Assembly: GCA_022827165.1 (NCBI GenBank)
Contig: JAJDTN010000425.1
Coordinates: forward strand, 1-20,850
DNA length: 20,850 bases
Origin: Candidatus Latescibacterota bacterium
GTDB lineage: Bacteria > Latescibacterota > UBA2968 > UBA8231
Direction of reading: 5' to 3'
A program made the position numbers and the translations under genes. Positions within the stretch are counted from its first letter, which is position 1, and every line of letters begins with the position of its first letter. The notes under the pieces were generated by a model. It saw only the letters and a program-made list of their open reading frames with translations, had not been told where the DNA came from and searched no databases. Below are positions 1-7,633 of this stretch, piece after piece.

Positions 1-2148
1 CGCCCAGGCGATGAGATGGGAGACGGTGACCACCCCGGTGCCGCCGCGGCCGACGGTGTGGAGGGTGAGGACCTCCCCCTCCCCCAGCTGCCGCCGTTTC
101 GGCTCGGGGATCTCGCCGAGGACCGGCGGGCGGCGCCGCCGCAGGCGGGTCGCCCCCTTGGCCTGCACCGTCAGGAAGGAGGGGCACTCGCCGTCGAGGC
201 AGAGCTCGTCCTGCATGCAGCTGGCCTGCTGCACCTGGCGCTTGTCGCCGAGCTCGGTGTCGACGGTGTAGAGGGCGGCGCAGCCCTCGGACTGGCGCAG
301 GCAGTCGCCGCAGCCCTCGCAGATCTCCTCGTCGATGAAGACGTAGCGGTCGGGCGCGCCTCCCTGCCGGCGGCGGCGGCGCCCCTTCTCGGTGGCGCAC
401 TCCTTGTCGAGGATCATCACCGTCGTTCCGGGAGCCTCGCGGAAGTGGGCGATCGCCTCGGCCTGGCGGCGGAGGGGGAAGAGGCGCACCCGCGGGTCGC
501 CGGCGACGGCCCCGTACCCGGCGGTCTGCTCGCCGACGATGCCGACCTCCCGCACCCCCAGGGCGAGCAGCTCCCCGGCGACCTCGGCCACGGAGCGGGC
601 GCCGCCGGGCTGCTGGCCGCCGGTGAGCGCCACGACGCCGTTGAAGAGCAGCAGGAAGGTGATGTTCACGTCCCCCTGCACGCAGCTCTGCACGGCCCCC
701 CGGCCGGAGTGGAAGTAGCTGCCGTCGCCGAGGTACTGGAAGATGTGGCGGTTGTCGTTGAAGGCCGCCGTGCCCGAGTAGATCGAGCCGCCGGCGCCCA
801 TGGTGGGGATGTAGAGGACGCCCTCGTCGTAGGCCTCCATGGCGCGGATCGAGCTGCAGCCGATGGCGCCGCCCGGCTTCTCCCCTTCGAGGGCGCGGAA
901 GCTGTTGTACGGGCAGCCCCCGCAGGACATGGGGGCGACCTTGGGGACCACCGGCAGGCGGCGCTCCTCGATGGCCCGCACGTGCTCCAGGGCCGGCGGC
1001 GGCGACGGCTGGCCGAGGAGGGGGGAGAGGAGGCCGGCCAGGTGCTCGGGGTCGACCTCGCCCCAGGAAGGCACGAGTGGCTGCCCCGCCCCGTCGCGCT
1101 CGCCGAGGACCTCGCGCACTCCGGTCCCCCACAAGGCGGCCTTGACACCCTCCTCCACGAAGGGGCCCGGCTCCTCCACCACCAGGACCCGCTCGACGCC
1201 GCTGTCGCGGGCGAAGCGGCGCACGGCTTCCCGGTCCAGGGGCCAGAGGACGGACAGCTGCAGGGTGGGGGCCCGCGTGCCCAGAAGCTCCAGGGCCTGG
1301 GCCACGTCGACGAAGCTCTTGCCCGTGGCGACGATGCCGAGAGGGCCGCCCGCCTCCGGCCAGTGGATGCGGTTGAGCTCGTTGAGGCGCACGTAGGCCT
1401 CGGCCAGGGGCGCCTTGCGCTCCACCAACTCGCGCTGCATGGGCAGGGCCCCCAGAGCCATGACGATGGGGTGGAAGCGCTTGGCGTAGCCGGGGTCCGG
1501 CAGGCGCGGGTCGAAGCGGGCGGCGCCGGCGCGGACCGTGCTCGCGCCGTCGCAGACGGGGGTGACGAGCTTGAGGGCGGTGACCATGCCGAGCCAGCGG
1601 CTCAGGGCAATGGCGTGGGCGCCGAGGCGCAGGATGTCCTCCACGTCGGCGGGGTAGAAGGTGGGCACCCAGCTCGAGCGCAGGGACCAGTCGCTGGCCC
1701 CTGGGGAGACCGAGCTCTTGGAACGGTGGTCCTCGCCGCACAGCAGGACCATGGAGCCGCGGCCCGAGGAGCCGGTGAGGTTGGCGAGCCAGGTCTCGTC
1801 CGGGATCCACATCGTGCCGTGGGCCTTGCCGTACCAGAAGGCGTCGACGTCGCCGGAGGGCGCGTACTGGCTGCCGAGCATGGCCGAGGCCGCGGTCTTC
1901 TCGTTGATGCCGAACTGATGGACGGTGCGGCCCAGCTCGTTGAGCGGGTCGAGCTGCTCGACCACGGCCAGGTCGAGGCCGCCGAGGGGCGAGCCCTCGT
2001 AGCCGCTGATCCAGGTCCGGTTGACCGAGCCGCCCGCTTCGCGGTCGTGTCGCTGCTTGTCCAGGAGCAGCCGGACGATCGCCTCGACACCGGTGAGGAA
2101 GACGGGGCCGTCCCGTTTCTGGAACTTGTCGGAGAGCGCCGGAGGCAA
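1..2148 (-). CDS. Fused indolepyruvate-type 2-oxoacid:ferredoxin oxidoreductase, partial (C-terminus beyond window)
   Basis: This gene would oxidatively decarboxylate aryl-pyruvates or other 2-oxoacids to acyl-CoA with ferredoxin as acceptor, in the cytoplasm. About 716 codons are present; fused family members run to roughly 1,150 residues, so the 3' part is missing. The N-terminal pyrimidine-binding region is visible (FLTGVEAIVRLLLDKQ, ISGYEGSPLGGLD). It is followed by a cysteine pair (SCGGCPYNS, then AIGCSS) and a TPP-binding stretch starting GDGSYFHSG and ending ITFLLLFNG. A ferredoxin-like cysteine cluster (CEGCGDC, SEGC, SCMQDELC, GECPS) precedes the start of the gamma domain (GRGGTGVVTVSHL) at the window edge. 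There is no in-frame ATG near the N-terminus; TTG at 2148 is the best-placed start but has no clear ribosome binding site, so the true start may be a few codons away. Family assignment is firm; substrate is not. Confidence 0.9.
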   Translation of the reverse strand, partial: MPPALSDKFQKRDGPVFLTGVEAIVRLLLDKQRHDREAGGSVNRTWISGYEGSPLGGLDLAVVEQLDPLNELGRTVHQFGINEKTAASAMLGSQYAPSGDVDAFWYGKAHGTMWIPDETWLANLTGSSGRGSMVLLCGEDHRSKSSVSPGASDWSLRSSWVPTFYPADVEDILRLGAHAIALSRWLGMVTALKLVTPVCDGASTVRAGAARFDPRLPDPGYAKRFHPIVMALGALPMQRELVERKAPLAEAYVRLNELNRIHWPEAGGPLGIVATGKSFVDVAQALELLGTRAPTLQLSVLWPLDREAVRRFARDSGVERVLVVEEPGPFVEEGVKAALWGTGVREVLGERDGAGQPLVPSWGEVDPEHLAGLLSPLLGQPSPPPALEHVRAIEERRLPVVPKVAPMSCGGCPYNSFRALEGEKPGGAIGCSSIRAMEAYDEGVLYIPTMGAGGSIYSGTAAFNDNRHIFQYLGDGSYFHSGRGAVQSCVQGDVNITFLLLFNGVVALTGGQQPGGARSVAEVAGELLALGVREVGIVGEQTAGYGAVAGDPRVRLFPLRRQAEAIAHFREAPGTTVMILDKECATEKGRRRRRQGGAPDRYVFIDEEICEGCGDCLRQSEGCAALYTVDTELGDKRQVQQASCMQDELCLDGECPSFLTVQAKGATRLRRRRPPVLGEIPEPKRRQLGEGEVLTLHTVGRGGTGVVTVSHLIAWA

Positions 2149-2277
2149 TTGTCGAATCCGGGCTATGTTGCTGTTTTTACAAGGGTTGAGTGGCCTGGAA
2201 CATAGGCGCGGCCCGGCTCCGCGGCAACCCGGTTCCGCCCGGCCGCGAGGCCGGCGCGGCGGCCCTGCCGGCGGCCG

Positions 2278-2294
2278 TTCCCCGGGCCGGGGAA
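2278..2294. other. Perfect 7-bp GC-rich palindrome in the divergent spacer
   Basis: TTCCCCG and CGGGGAA arms flank a GGC loop. It lies between the divergent oxidoreductase (start 2148) and the small gene at 2392, about 15 bp upstream of the candidate -35 at 2309. It could be an operator or a chance product of high GC. I see nothing else clear in the 2149-2391 spacer apart from the promoter below. Confidence 0.3.
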
Positions 2295-2308
2295 ACGGCG
2301 CCCGGCGG

Positions 2309-2338
2309 TTGCCCGGCCGTCGGCGGCGCCCGTACATT
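2309..2338 (+). promoter_or_regulatory. Candidate sigma70 promoter for the 98-aa gene
   Basis: TTGCCC (2309-2314) and TACATT (2333-2338) are separated by 18 bp, placing the start of transcription near 2345, about 45 bp ahead of the ATG. An AGGA (2378-2381) gives a modest ribosome binding site about 10 bases from the ATG. Inference from consensus match only. Confidence 0.45.
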
Positions 2339-2391
2339 GGCCCGTTCCCTTCGCGTCAGCCCCCGCCCTCCCCGCCCAGGAACCTCCCCCC

Positions 2392-2688
2392 ATGGCCGAG
2401 ACGATCGACGAGTTGACCATCCACTACGAGGAAGACGGCAAGGTCCTGCGCAAGCAGGTCGACAAAGAGGTCCTGAGCAAGGGCTCCTGGACGACGATCA
2501 TGTTCCTCTACCAGGACCTCGACCGCAGGACCGGCGAGTACGGCCAGCAGAAGGTCTCCATCCGGCGCTACCAGAAGCGCGAGGGGACCTACCAGCAGCG
2601 CAGCAAGTTCGAGATCTCGAGCCCGGCCCAGGCCCGCGCCGTGCGCGACCGCATCGAGGGCTGGTTCGGCGACGGGGAGCCGGCGTGA
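2392..2688 (+). CDS. Conserved small protein of unknown function (98 aa)
   Basis: A 98-residue, soluble, charged protein without signal peptide or membrane segment. The middle is distinctive: TTIMFLYQDLDRRTGEYG (about residues 34-51), then SIRRYQKREGTYQQRSKF and a C-terminal helix with a Trp-Phe end (RIEGWFGDG). I recall similar small proteins in delta-proteobacteria and related genomes, with no known function; that recollection is not checked. It is the first gene of a two-gene unit: its TGA overlaps the GTG start of the downstream dehydrogenase (GTGA), so the two are probably translationally coupled. It could be a partner or regulator of that enzyme, but nothing in the sequence proves this. 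Confidence 0.85.
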   Translation: MAETIDELTIHYEEDGKVLRKQVDKEVLSKGSWTTIMFLYQDLDRRTGEYGQQKVSIRRYQKREGTYQQRSKFEISSPAQARAVRDRIEGWFGDGEPA

Positions 2689-3743
2689 GCGACACCTACC
2701 GGGCCGTCCTGGCGGGACTGACCGGCATCGGCGCCGGCCGCGGCCGGGAGAGCTCCGACACCGTGTACCGGCCCATGCCCGGGTCTCACGCCGGCGCCTA
2801 CCACGCCCACCCGCAGACCGATCTCGTGGCCGTCTGCGACCTCCGGCAGGAGGCGATCGACGGGTTCCTGTCCGACTGGGGCGACGTCTGGCCCGAGGTG
2901 CGCACCTACACCGACTTCGGCGAGATGATCGCCCGGGAGGAGGCCGATCTCGTCAGCATCGCCACCTCCGACCACGCCCACGCCGACCTGTGCGTGCAGG
3001 CCGCCGAGGCCGGCGCCCGGGCGATCCTGTGCGAGAAGCCGATCGCCACCACCCTCGCCGACGCCGACCGCATGATCGCCGCCTGCGAGGCCCACGGCGT
3101 GCCCCTCTCGGTCGAGCACACCCGGCGCTGGGACCCGCGGCACCTCGCCGCCCGGCGCATCCTGCGCAGCGGCGATCTGGGCCCGGTGCGCACCATCTCG
3201 GCGGAGCTGTTCAGCCGCCGCGCCATGCTCTTCCGCAACGGCACCCACCTGATCGACCTGATCCCCTTCTTCGCCGGGAAGGACGTGCAGTGGCTGGTGG
3301 CCGATCTCGAGGAGGGCTTCGAAGACTACTCCGAGTACTCCGGCGACGGCGGCCGCGACCCGGACCTGGAGCCCTGCGTCTCGGCCTACCTGCGGTGCGC
3401 CGACGACGTGCGCGTCTTCGTCAACATCTACAAGGCGGGGTTCCCGGGATCGCAGGTGACGATCACCTGCGAGGAGGGCCGCATCGAGGTGAGCGACCGC
3501 GGCGGCCGGGTGATCCGCGGCGGCTCCCACTTCGACTGGACGAGTTCCGAGATCCGGGTGGACAGCTTCCTCTACGAACGCCAGCTGGCGGCGGTCCACG
3601 AGCTGATCGAGAAGCTCGAGAACCCCGAGACCGAGCTGGTCTCCAGCGGCCGCGAGGCGCGCAAGACCCTGGAGATCATCCTGGCCATGCTCGCCAGCCA
3701 CACCTCCGGCAACCGGCGGGTGGACCTGCCCCTGGCTTCCTGA
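2685..3743 (+). CDS. Gfo/Idh/MocA family NAD(P)-dependent oxidoreductase
   Basis: A 352-aa dehydrogenase of the glucose-fructose oxidoreductase/inositol dehydrogenase family, expected to oxidise or reduce a sugar, cyclitol or sugar acid in the cytoplasm. The N-terminal Rossmann region starts GLTGIGAGRG (about residues 11-20), a little unusual in its extended glycine loop. The family Glu-Lys-Pro motif is present (CEKPIATT, residues about 116-123), and the C-terminal half carries the substrate-side His (GTHLIDLIPFF, about 186-196). The GTG start at 2685 overlaps the TGA of the upstream gene by four bases; no ATG fits the Rossmann start. The substrate cannot be told from sequence. A hairpin terminator follows directly. 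The convergent gene at 3782 belongs to another operon. Confidence 0.93.
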   Translation: MSDTYRAVLAGLTGIGAGRGRESSDTVYRPMPGSHAGAYHAHPQTDLVAVCDLRQEAIDGFLSDWGDVWPEVRTYTDFGEMIAREEADLVSIATSDHAHADLCVQAAEAGARAILCEKPIATTLADADRMIAACEAHGVPLSVEHTRRWDPRHLAARRILRSGDLGPVRTISAELFSRRAMLFRNGTHLIDLIPFFAGKDVQWLVADLEEGFEDYSEYSGDGGRDPDLEPCVSAYLRCADDVRVFVNIYKAGFPGSQVTITCEEGRIEVSDRGGRVIRGGSHFDWTSSEIRVDSFLYERQLAAVHELIEKLENPETELVSSGREARKTLEIILAMLASHTSGNRRVDLPLAS

Positions 3744-3750
3744 GCCGCCC

Positions 3751-3774
3751 GGGCGCCGGTACGGCGCCCTTCCC
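3751..3774. terminator. Hairpin terminator between convergent genes
   Basis: Perfect 7-bp stem GGGCGCC/GGCGCCC (3751-3757 and 3763-3769) with a GGTAC loop, followed by a pyrimidine-rich TTCCCTTCC tract on the + strand. It sits eight bases after the stop of the dehydrogenase and 12 before the end of the convergent molybdoenzyme gene, so it may serve both strands. The U-tract is short, so its strength is uncertain. Confidence 0.65.
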
Positions 3775-3781
3775 TTCCAGC

Positions 3782-4927
3782 TTATGTCGTGGAGACGTCG
3801 ACGGGCACGCTGTGCCAGCCCGTGCGGCCGTCGTAGAGGTCCCGGCCCTCGTCCTTCTGCGGCTGGACGTCGCCGGCCGAGTCGGTGGCCCGCGCCAGGA
3901 TCTCGTAGCGGCCGCTGGCGGGCAGGCTCCAGGGGTGGGACCAGGTGCACCACACGTTCGGCTCGCTGCGCGAGGTGAGGGTGGCCTCCTCCCAGGTGGC
4001 GCCGCCGTCGGGGCTGACCTCCACGAGCTCGACGGTGCGCTCGCCGGCCATGGCGATGCCGTGGACGACGTACTCCGCGCCCACCGACCCCCTCAGGGTC
4101 TGGTAGACGTAGGTGACGCCGCCGTTGGCCGGGTCCTTCTCGTCGTCCCAGAGGGAGACCGGGGCGTCGATCCTCGAGTTCACCGTGGCCACGGCGGCGT
4201 CGGACCACTTGAAGGATTTGTTCTCCGGGCGCCGCTCCCAGTAGCCGAGGTACTCCTCGTCGATCAGCTCGATGCGGGTGATCCACTTGGGCATCTTCTG
4301 GCCGTAGTGGCCGGGATTGATCAGCCGCACCGGGTAGCCGTGCTTCGACGGCAGGGTCTCGCCGTTCATCTCCCAGGCGAGCAGCACCTCCTCGCGCAGG
4401 GCGCGATCCAGCGGTATCGAGGTGGTGTACCCGTCGACGCTGGTGAACTTCACGCGGATCGCCTCCTCGCGGACCCCGACCTGGTCGAGGAGGTTGCGGA
4501 AGGGCGTGCCCCCCCACTCGGCGTTGCCCACCAGCGGCCCGCCGATCCAGTTGCCGATGCACTGCATGGTCATCACCTGCCGCTGCAGGGGCATGGCGGT
4601 GACCGCCTCGTAGCGCAGCCCCTGCTCCGGACGCTCCACCAGCCCGTCGACGGCGAGAGACCACTCCCCCGCCTGGAGGCCCGGGTCGTAGTTCTGGCCC
4701 TTGATCGACTGCAGGTAGAACCGGTCGTTGGAGATGATCGGCGCCGCCGGAAGCTCCCCGGGCAGGCCGTCCCCCGGCACCTCCACCGGCATCGGCGCCG
4801 GCGCCGTGGGCGTCTCGAGGAAGGTCACCTTGGAGCGGTCGCACCCGAGGGCGGGCACCACCGCCGAGACCGCCGCCAGCCCGCCGGCGCGCAGGAACCG
4901 CCGTCTCGTCTGCCTTGGATTCATCAT
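3782..4927 (-). CDS. Tat-exported sulfite-oxidase-family molybdopterin enzyme
   Basis: A 381-aa molybdenum-cofactor oxidoreductase of the sulfite oxidase/SoxC/YedY fold, exported folded by the Tat pathway. The N-terminus has a twin-arginine signal (QTRRRFLRAGG), a short hydrophobic stretch and then PALGC, which could be a lipobox. The Moco domain has the cysteine that binds Mo (MTMQCIGNW), the WGGTPFRNLLDQVG block and HGYPVRLINPGHYGQK. The C-terminal half is the Mo-co dimerisation domain (VELVEVSPDGGATWEEA, TWSHPWSLPASGRYEILARA). A strong ribosome binding site (GAAGGAGAG) precedes ATG 4927; a second ATG follows immediately. It is the last gene of a five-gene minus-strand operon, 20 bases after the barrel gene. 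The physiological substrate is unknown; no heme or membrane partner gene lies beside it, so the electron acceptor is open. Confidence 0.9.
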   Translation of the reverse strand: MMNPRQTRRRFLRAGGLAAVSAVVPALGCDRSKVTFLETPTAPAPMPVEVPGDGLPGELPAAPIISNDRFYLQSIKGQNYDPGLQAGEWSLAVDGLVERPEQGLRYEAVTAMPLQRQVMTMQCIGNWIGGPLVGNAEWGGTPFRNLLDQVGVREEAIRVKFTSVDGYTTSIPLDRALREEVLLAWEMNGETLPSKHGYPVRLINPGHYGQKMPKWITRIELIDEEYLGYWERRPENKSFKWSDAAVATVNSRIDAPVSLWDDEKDPANGGVTYVYQTLRGSVGAEYVVHGIAMAGERTVELVEVSPDGGATWEEATLTSRSEPNVWCTWSHPWSLPASGRYEILARATDSAGDVQPQKDEGRDLYDGRTGWHSVPVDVSTT

Positions 4928-4947
4928 TCTCGTCTCTCCTTCGATTC

Positions 4948-5790
4948 TCAGCCGCCGACGGACAGGCCGAGCCCCCAGGATGCGCCGGCGCCGATGTTCT
5001 CGCCGGCGACGGTGCGCTCGTGGAGCAGATCGAGCCACACGCCCTCGATCAGGCGCACCGCCACGTTGCCGCCGACCTTGGTGAAGTCCCCTTCGGAGAC
5101 CTGGGTGGAGGCCCCGACGACGCCGAGGTCCGTTCCGGGCCCCGAGGTGCGGGTGTCCGTCCCCCCCGCCAGGAGCTTGACGAACAGCCACGGACGGGGC
5201 GTGACCCCGGCCTCGCCGCTCCAGGACAGCTGGTTGGAGAACGGCCCTCGCCGCACCCGGTAGCCGGCCTCCAGCCCGACGTAGGCCGGCAGCGGATACA
5301 GGGACCGCGCCAGGAGGAGCCGGGCCTCGGCGTCGTAGTCCCCCGTGCCCACGGGCGGGTCTCCGCCCTCGTCGTAGCCGACGGGTGCCTTCACCCCCAC
5401 CATGGGCGATACCACCACGGGATGGTCGAGGCCCTGGTACTTCAGCCACACCTCCAGGTCTCCCGTGGCCGTCCGCTCGCGGCGCACCAGGCGGTTCTCG
5501 CTGGTGAGCCGGCCGGCGCCGAACTGGGAGACCACGGTGAGCCGGGGCAGCAGGCCGTACTCCACGTAGAGAAAGGACTGGACGCTGTCGAAGCGCTCCC
5601 CGTCCATGCCCATCCCCGCCCGCCGGCCCATGTCGTTGTAGACCTCCTCGGCGCCGTAGAGGATCCCGGAAGCCTTGGCATAGTAGCCGCCGGCCGGCTG
5701 GGCCCAGGCGCTGGCGGCGGCTGGTGCCGGCGGCGCGGCGGCCCAGGCGATCCACGTCCCCATGGCGGCAACGGCGAGTGTCGATCTCAT
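4948..5790 (-). CDS. Exported barrel-like protein (putative outer-membrane)
   Basis: A 280-aa protein with a signal peptide (MRSTLAVAAMGTWIAWAAA, predicted cleavage after the Ala-rich SAWAQ near residue 31). The mature part is rich in Gly, Tyr and alternating hydrophobic strands (VQSFLYVEYGLLPRLTVVSQ, ARLLLARSLYPLPAYVGLEAGY, VGGNVAVRLIEGVWLDLLHE). This resembles small outer-membrane barrel proteins such as the phenol-degradation MetA-like group, but I cannot name the family firmly, and the C-terminus (GLGLSVGG) lacks the usual final aromatic. Start ATG 5790 has a GGAGG site and overlaps the stop of the glycosyltransferase (TGATG), indicating translational coupling; a longer start at 5865 would run back into that gene and spoil the signal peptide. 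It lies just upstream of the periplasmic molybdoenzyme gene. Confidence 0.75.
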   Translation of the reverse strand: MRSTLAVAAMGTWIAWAAAPPAPAAASAWAQPAGGYYAKASGILYGAEEVYNDMGRRAGMGMDGERFDSVQSFLYVEYGLLPRLTVVSQFGAGRLTSENRLVRRERTATGDLEVWLKYQGLDHPVVVSPMVGVKAPVGYDEGGDPPVGTGDYDAEARLLLARSLYPLPAYVGLEAGYRVRRGPFSNQLSWSGEAGVTPRPWLFVKLLAGGTDTRTSGPGTDLGVVGASTQVSEGDFTKVGGNVAVRLIEGVWLDLLHERTVAGENIGAGASWGLGLSVGG

Positions 5791-6947
5791 CAGCCCCCTC
5801 CTCTCCCTCCGGCGACGGAGTCGTACAACGACAGCAGCTTGCCGGACTCCCTCTCCCAGTTGCACTCCGACTCAATCATTTCACGCCCGGCGCGGCCCAT
5901 GCGTTCCGCCTCCCGGGGATCGTCGAGCAGCCGCGCGATCGCCCTTGCGTGGTCCCCGGGATCGCCGGGGTCGGCGAGGACCCCCCACTCGCCTCGATCC
6001 CGCAGGCTCTCGATCGACGGCAGGGCGCTGGCCACCACGGGCAGACCGCAGGCAAGATACTCGAAGAGCTTGGTCGGCGAGAAGGGGGTCAGGGTCGCGG
6101 CCGACCGCTGGCCGGGGATCAGCCCGACGCGGTGGCCGCCGATGAAGGCGCCGAGCTCGTCGTACGGCAGCCGCTCGGTGCGGCAGTCCACGTGGTCCGT
6201 CAGGTCATACTCCCGCAGCAGGGTCCGGAACTCGTCCTCGGTGGCGCGGGTCTGGAAGGGGCCGAGGGCGCTCAGCCTCACCCGCGGGTGGCTGCGCCGC
6301 ACCCGGCGCATGATCTCCAGAAGAAACTGCGCTCCCCGTTCGCGGGACAGGGACCCCACGTGCACCAGGTCGGCTCTCGGCGCCGGCGCCAACGGTGCCC
6401 GGGGGCGGAACCACTCCAGACGCGGGTAGTTGCCGGCGGCGACGAAGGGGCGCCTCCCGAACCGGGCGCCCTGCTCCTCGACGACGCCGACTACGCCGTC
6501 CAGGCGGCGCGCCAGCAGCCGCTCGAGGGCGTCGACGGCGAGGGACAGGGGCCTGCGCACCCGGCGGGGAACCCAGGTCCGCGTGAAGGCCGCCGCCGGG
6601 AAGTCCTCGTGCACGTCGTAGATCACGCGCCGGCCGAGGGCCTTCAGCAGGCATCCCAGGGGCAGCAACTCGGGGTCGTGGAGATGGTGGATGTCGGCGC
6701 CGAGGCGCAGCGCCGCGGCCAGCAGGCGAGCCTGCAGCGCCGACCTGCGCCGGGGGGTGGCCGGGACCGGCAGGGGCAGGACCCGCACGCCCCGGTGCTC
6801 CCCGGCCCAGGCGGCGGGTCCGGGCCCGACGACGGTCACCTCGTACCCCGCCTCCGCAAGGCTCACGGCCTCCTTGTAGAAGATGCGCTGGTCGAAGGGA
6901 TGGTGGACGCTGGTGAGCACGCAGACCCGCCGGCGGGAGGAGGTCAC
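5790..6947 (-). CDS. Glycosyltransferase family 4 (GT-B fold)
   Basis: A 385-aa glycosyltransferase that should transfer a sugar from a nucleotide donor onto a surface polysaccharide or lipid intermediate on the cytoplasmic side of the inner membrane. The acceptor domain opens with VCVLTSVHHPFDQRIFYKEA (residues 8-27) and carries HLHDPELLPLG and DVHEDFP (about 88-117). The donor domain has VHVGSLSRERG (about 195-205) and the GT4 signature PFSPTKLFEYLACGLPVVAS (288-307), which binds the nucleotide sugar. The start is GTG 6947, overlapping the stop of the WbqC-like gene (GTGA); a longer open frame upstream is only the shadow of that gene. It is third in the operon with an aminotransferase and WbqC, which supports a role in glycan assembly. 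Confidence 0.92.
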   Translation of the reverse strand: MTSSRRRVCVLTSVHHPFDQRIFYKEAVSLAEAGYEVTVVGPGPAAWAGEHRGVRVLPLPVPATPRRRSALQARLLAAALRLGADIHHLHDPELLPLGCLLKALGRRVIYDVHEDFPAAAFTRTWVPRRVRRPLSLAVDALERLLARRLDGVVGVVEEQGARFGRRPFVAAGNYPRLEWFRPRAPLAPAPRADLVHVGSLSRERGAQFLLEIMRRVRRSHPRVRLSALGPFQTRATEDEFRTLLREYDLTDHVDCRTERLPYDELGAFIGGHRVGLIPGQRSAATLTPFSPTKLFEYLACGLPVVASALPSIESLRDRGEWGVLADPGDPGDHARAIARLLDDPREAERMGRAGREMIESECNWERESGKLLSLYDSVAGGRGGG

Positions 6948-7633
6948 GGCCGCAGGATCTCCCGGGACCGGGGTCCGCAGTTGAAGAGCAGGTCCAGTCC
7001 GCACATGCCGGGCTCGAAGCCCGGGAAGCACTGCGGGTACCGCGGATGCTCGAAGCAGGCGTGGCGCACCTCCACCCCCGCCTCCCGCATCACCGCCTCG
7101 TCCAGGTACGAGCGCGAGCCCCCGTCCCCCGCCAGGTAGACGTCGCAGGCGCAGGCCGCCGCCATGTCGGCGATCCGCCGGGTCCCTTCCGCCCGCGAGC
7201 CCAACTGCGAGGAGAGCCGCACCTCGGTGCCGATGTCGAGCCGGTCCATCAGCCATCGGAACAGATCCAGGTTCCAGTCCAGCAGGCGCCGGTGGGAGCG
7301 CCCGTAGATCTCCTCCAGGGCCCCCTCGTGCTCCTCGAAGTGGGGGGCGCGGCCGTAGTTCCAGCGCAGGCTCTCCATGTGCTTGCGCGGCCATCTGCGC
7401 CCTTCTTCCACGACGACGTCACGGACCCTCTGGCCGGCCCGGCCGCGCGTCATGACCGGTACCGTCAGCCACTGCCACCCGTCCGCGGTGCGGATGCGGT
7501 TGCGGTTGGTGTACCCGTGCGTGGAGTACTGCACGTCGTCGGCGAGGACGAAGACGTCGGCCCGGGCGGCCCGGTCCAGCACCCCGAGCCACGGCAGGTA
7601 GTTGGGCTGGTGGGCGGCCAGGACCCGGGCCAT
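6944..7633 (-). CDS. WbqC-like family protein
   Basis: A 229-aa member of the WbqC-like family, which occurs in O-antigen and other amino-sugar glycan clusters; its reaction is not settled as far as I know. Family hallmarks are the N-terminal AAHQPNYLPWLGVLDRA (residues about 6-22), FVLADDVQYSTHGYTNRNRI (about 28-47) and WLTVPV, with a C-terminal HPRYPQCFPGFEPGM block followed by LDLLFNCG. ATG 7633 overlaps the stop of the upstream DegT gene (TGATG), and its own TGA overlaps the GTG of the glycosyltransferase, so three consecutive genes are coupled. Neighbouring an aminotransferase, it may modify the amino-sugar product, for instance by acylation; this is inference. No signal peptide or membrane segment. 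Confidence 0.88.
   Translation of the reverse strand: MARVLAAHQPNYLPWLGVLDRAARADVFVLADDVQYSTHGYTNRNRIRTADGWQWLTVPVMTRGRAGQRVRDVVVEEGRRWPRKHMESLRWNYGRAPHFEEHEGALEEIYGRSHRRLLDWNLDLFRWLMDRLDIGTEVRLSSQLGSRAEGTRRIADMAAACACDVYLAGDGGSRSYLDEAVMREAGVEVRHACFEHPRYPQCFPGFEPGMCGLDLLFNCGPRSREILRP

Noticed and set aside
16..2205. Plus-strand open frame of 729 codons
   Set aside because: It is antisense to the oxidoreductase. Its product is low-complexity Gly/Ala/Arg/Val sequence, and the minus strand carries clear TPP and Fe-S motifs.
2990..5263. Very long plus-strand open frame (757 codons) and similar long antisense frames throughout
   Set aside because: High GC removes stop codons from alternative frames. 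These cross several real genes and have no domain-like sequence.
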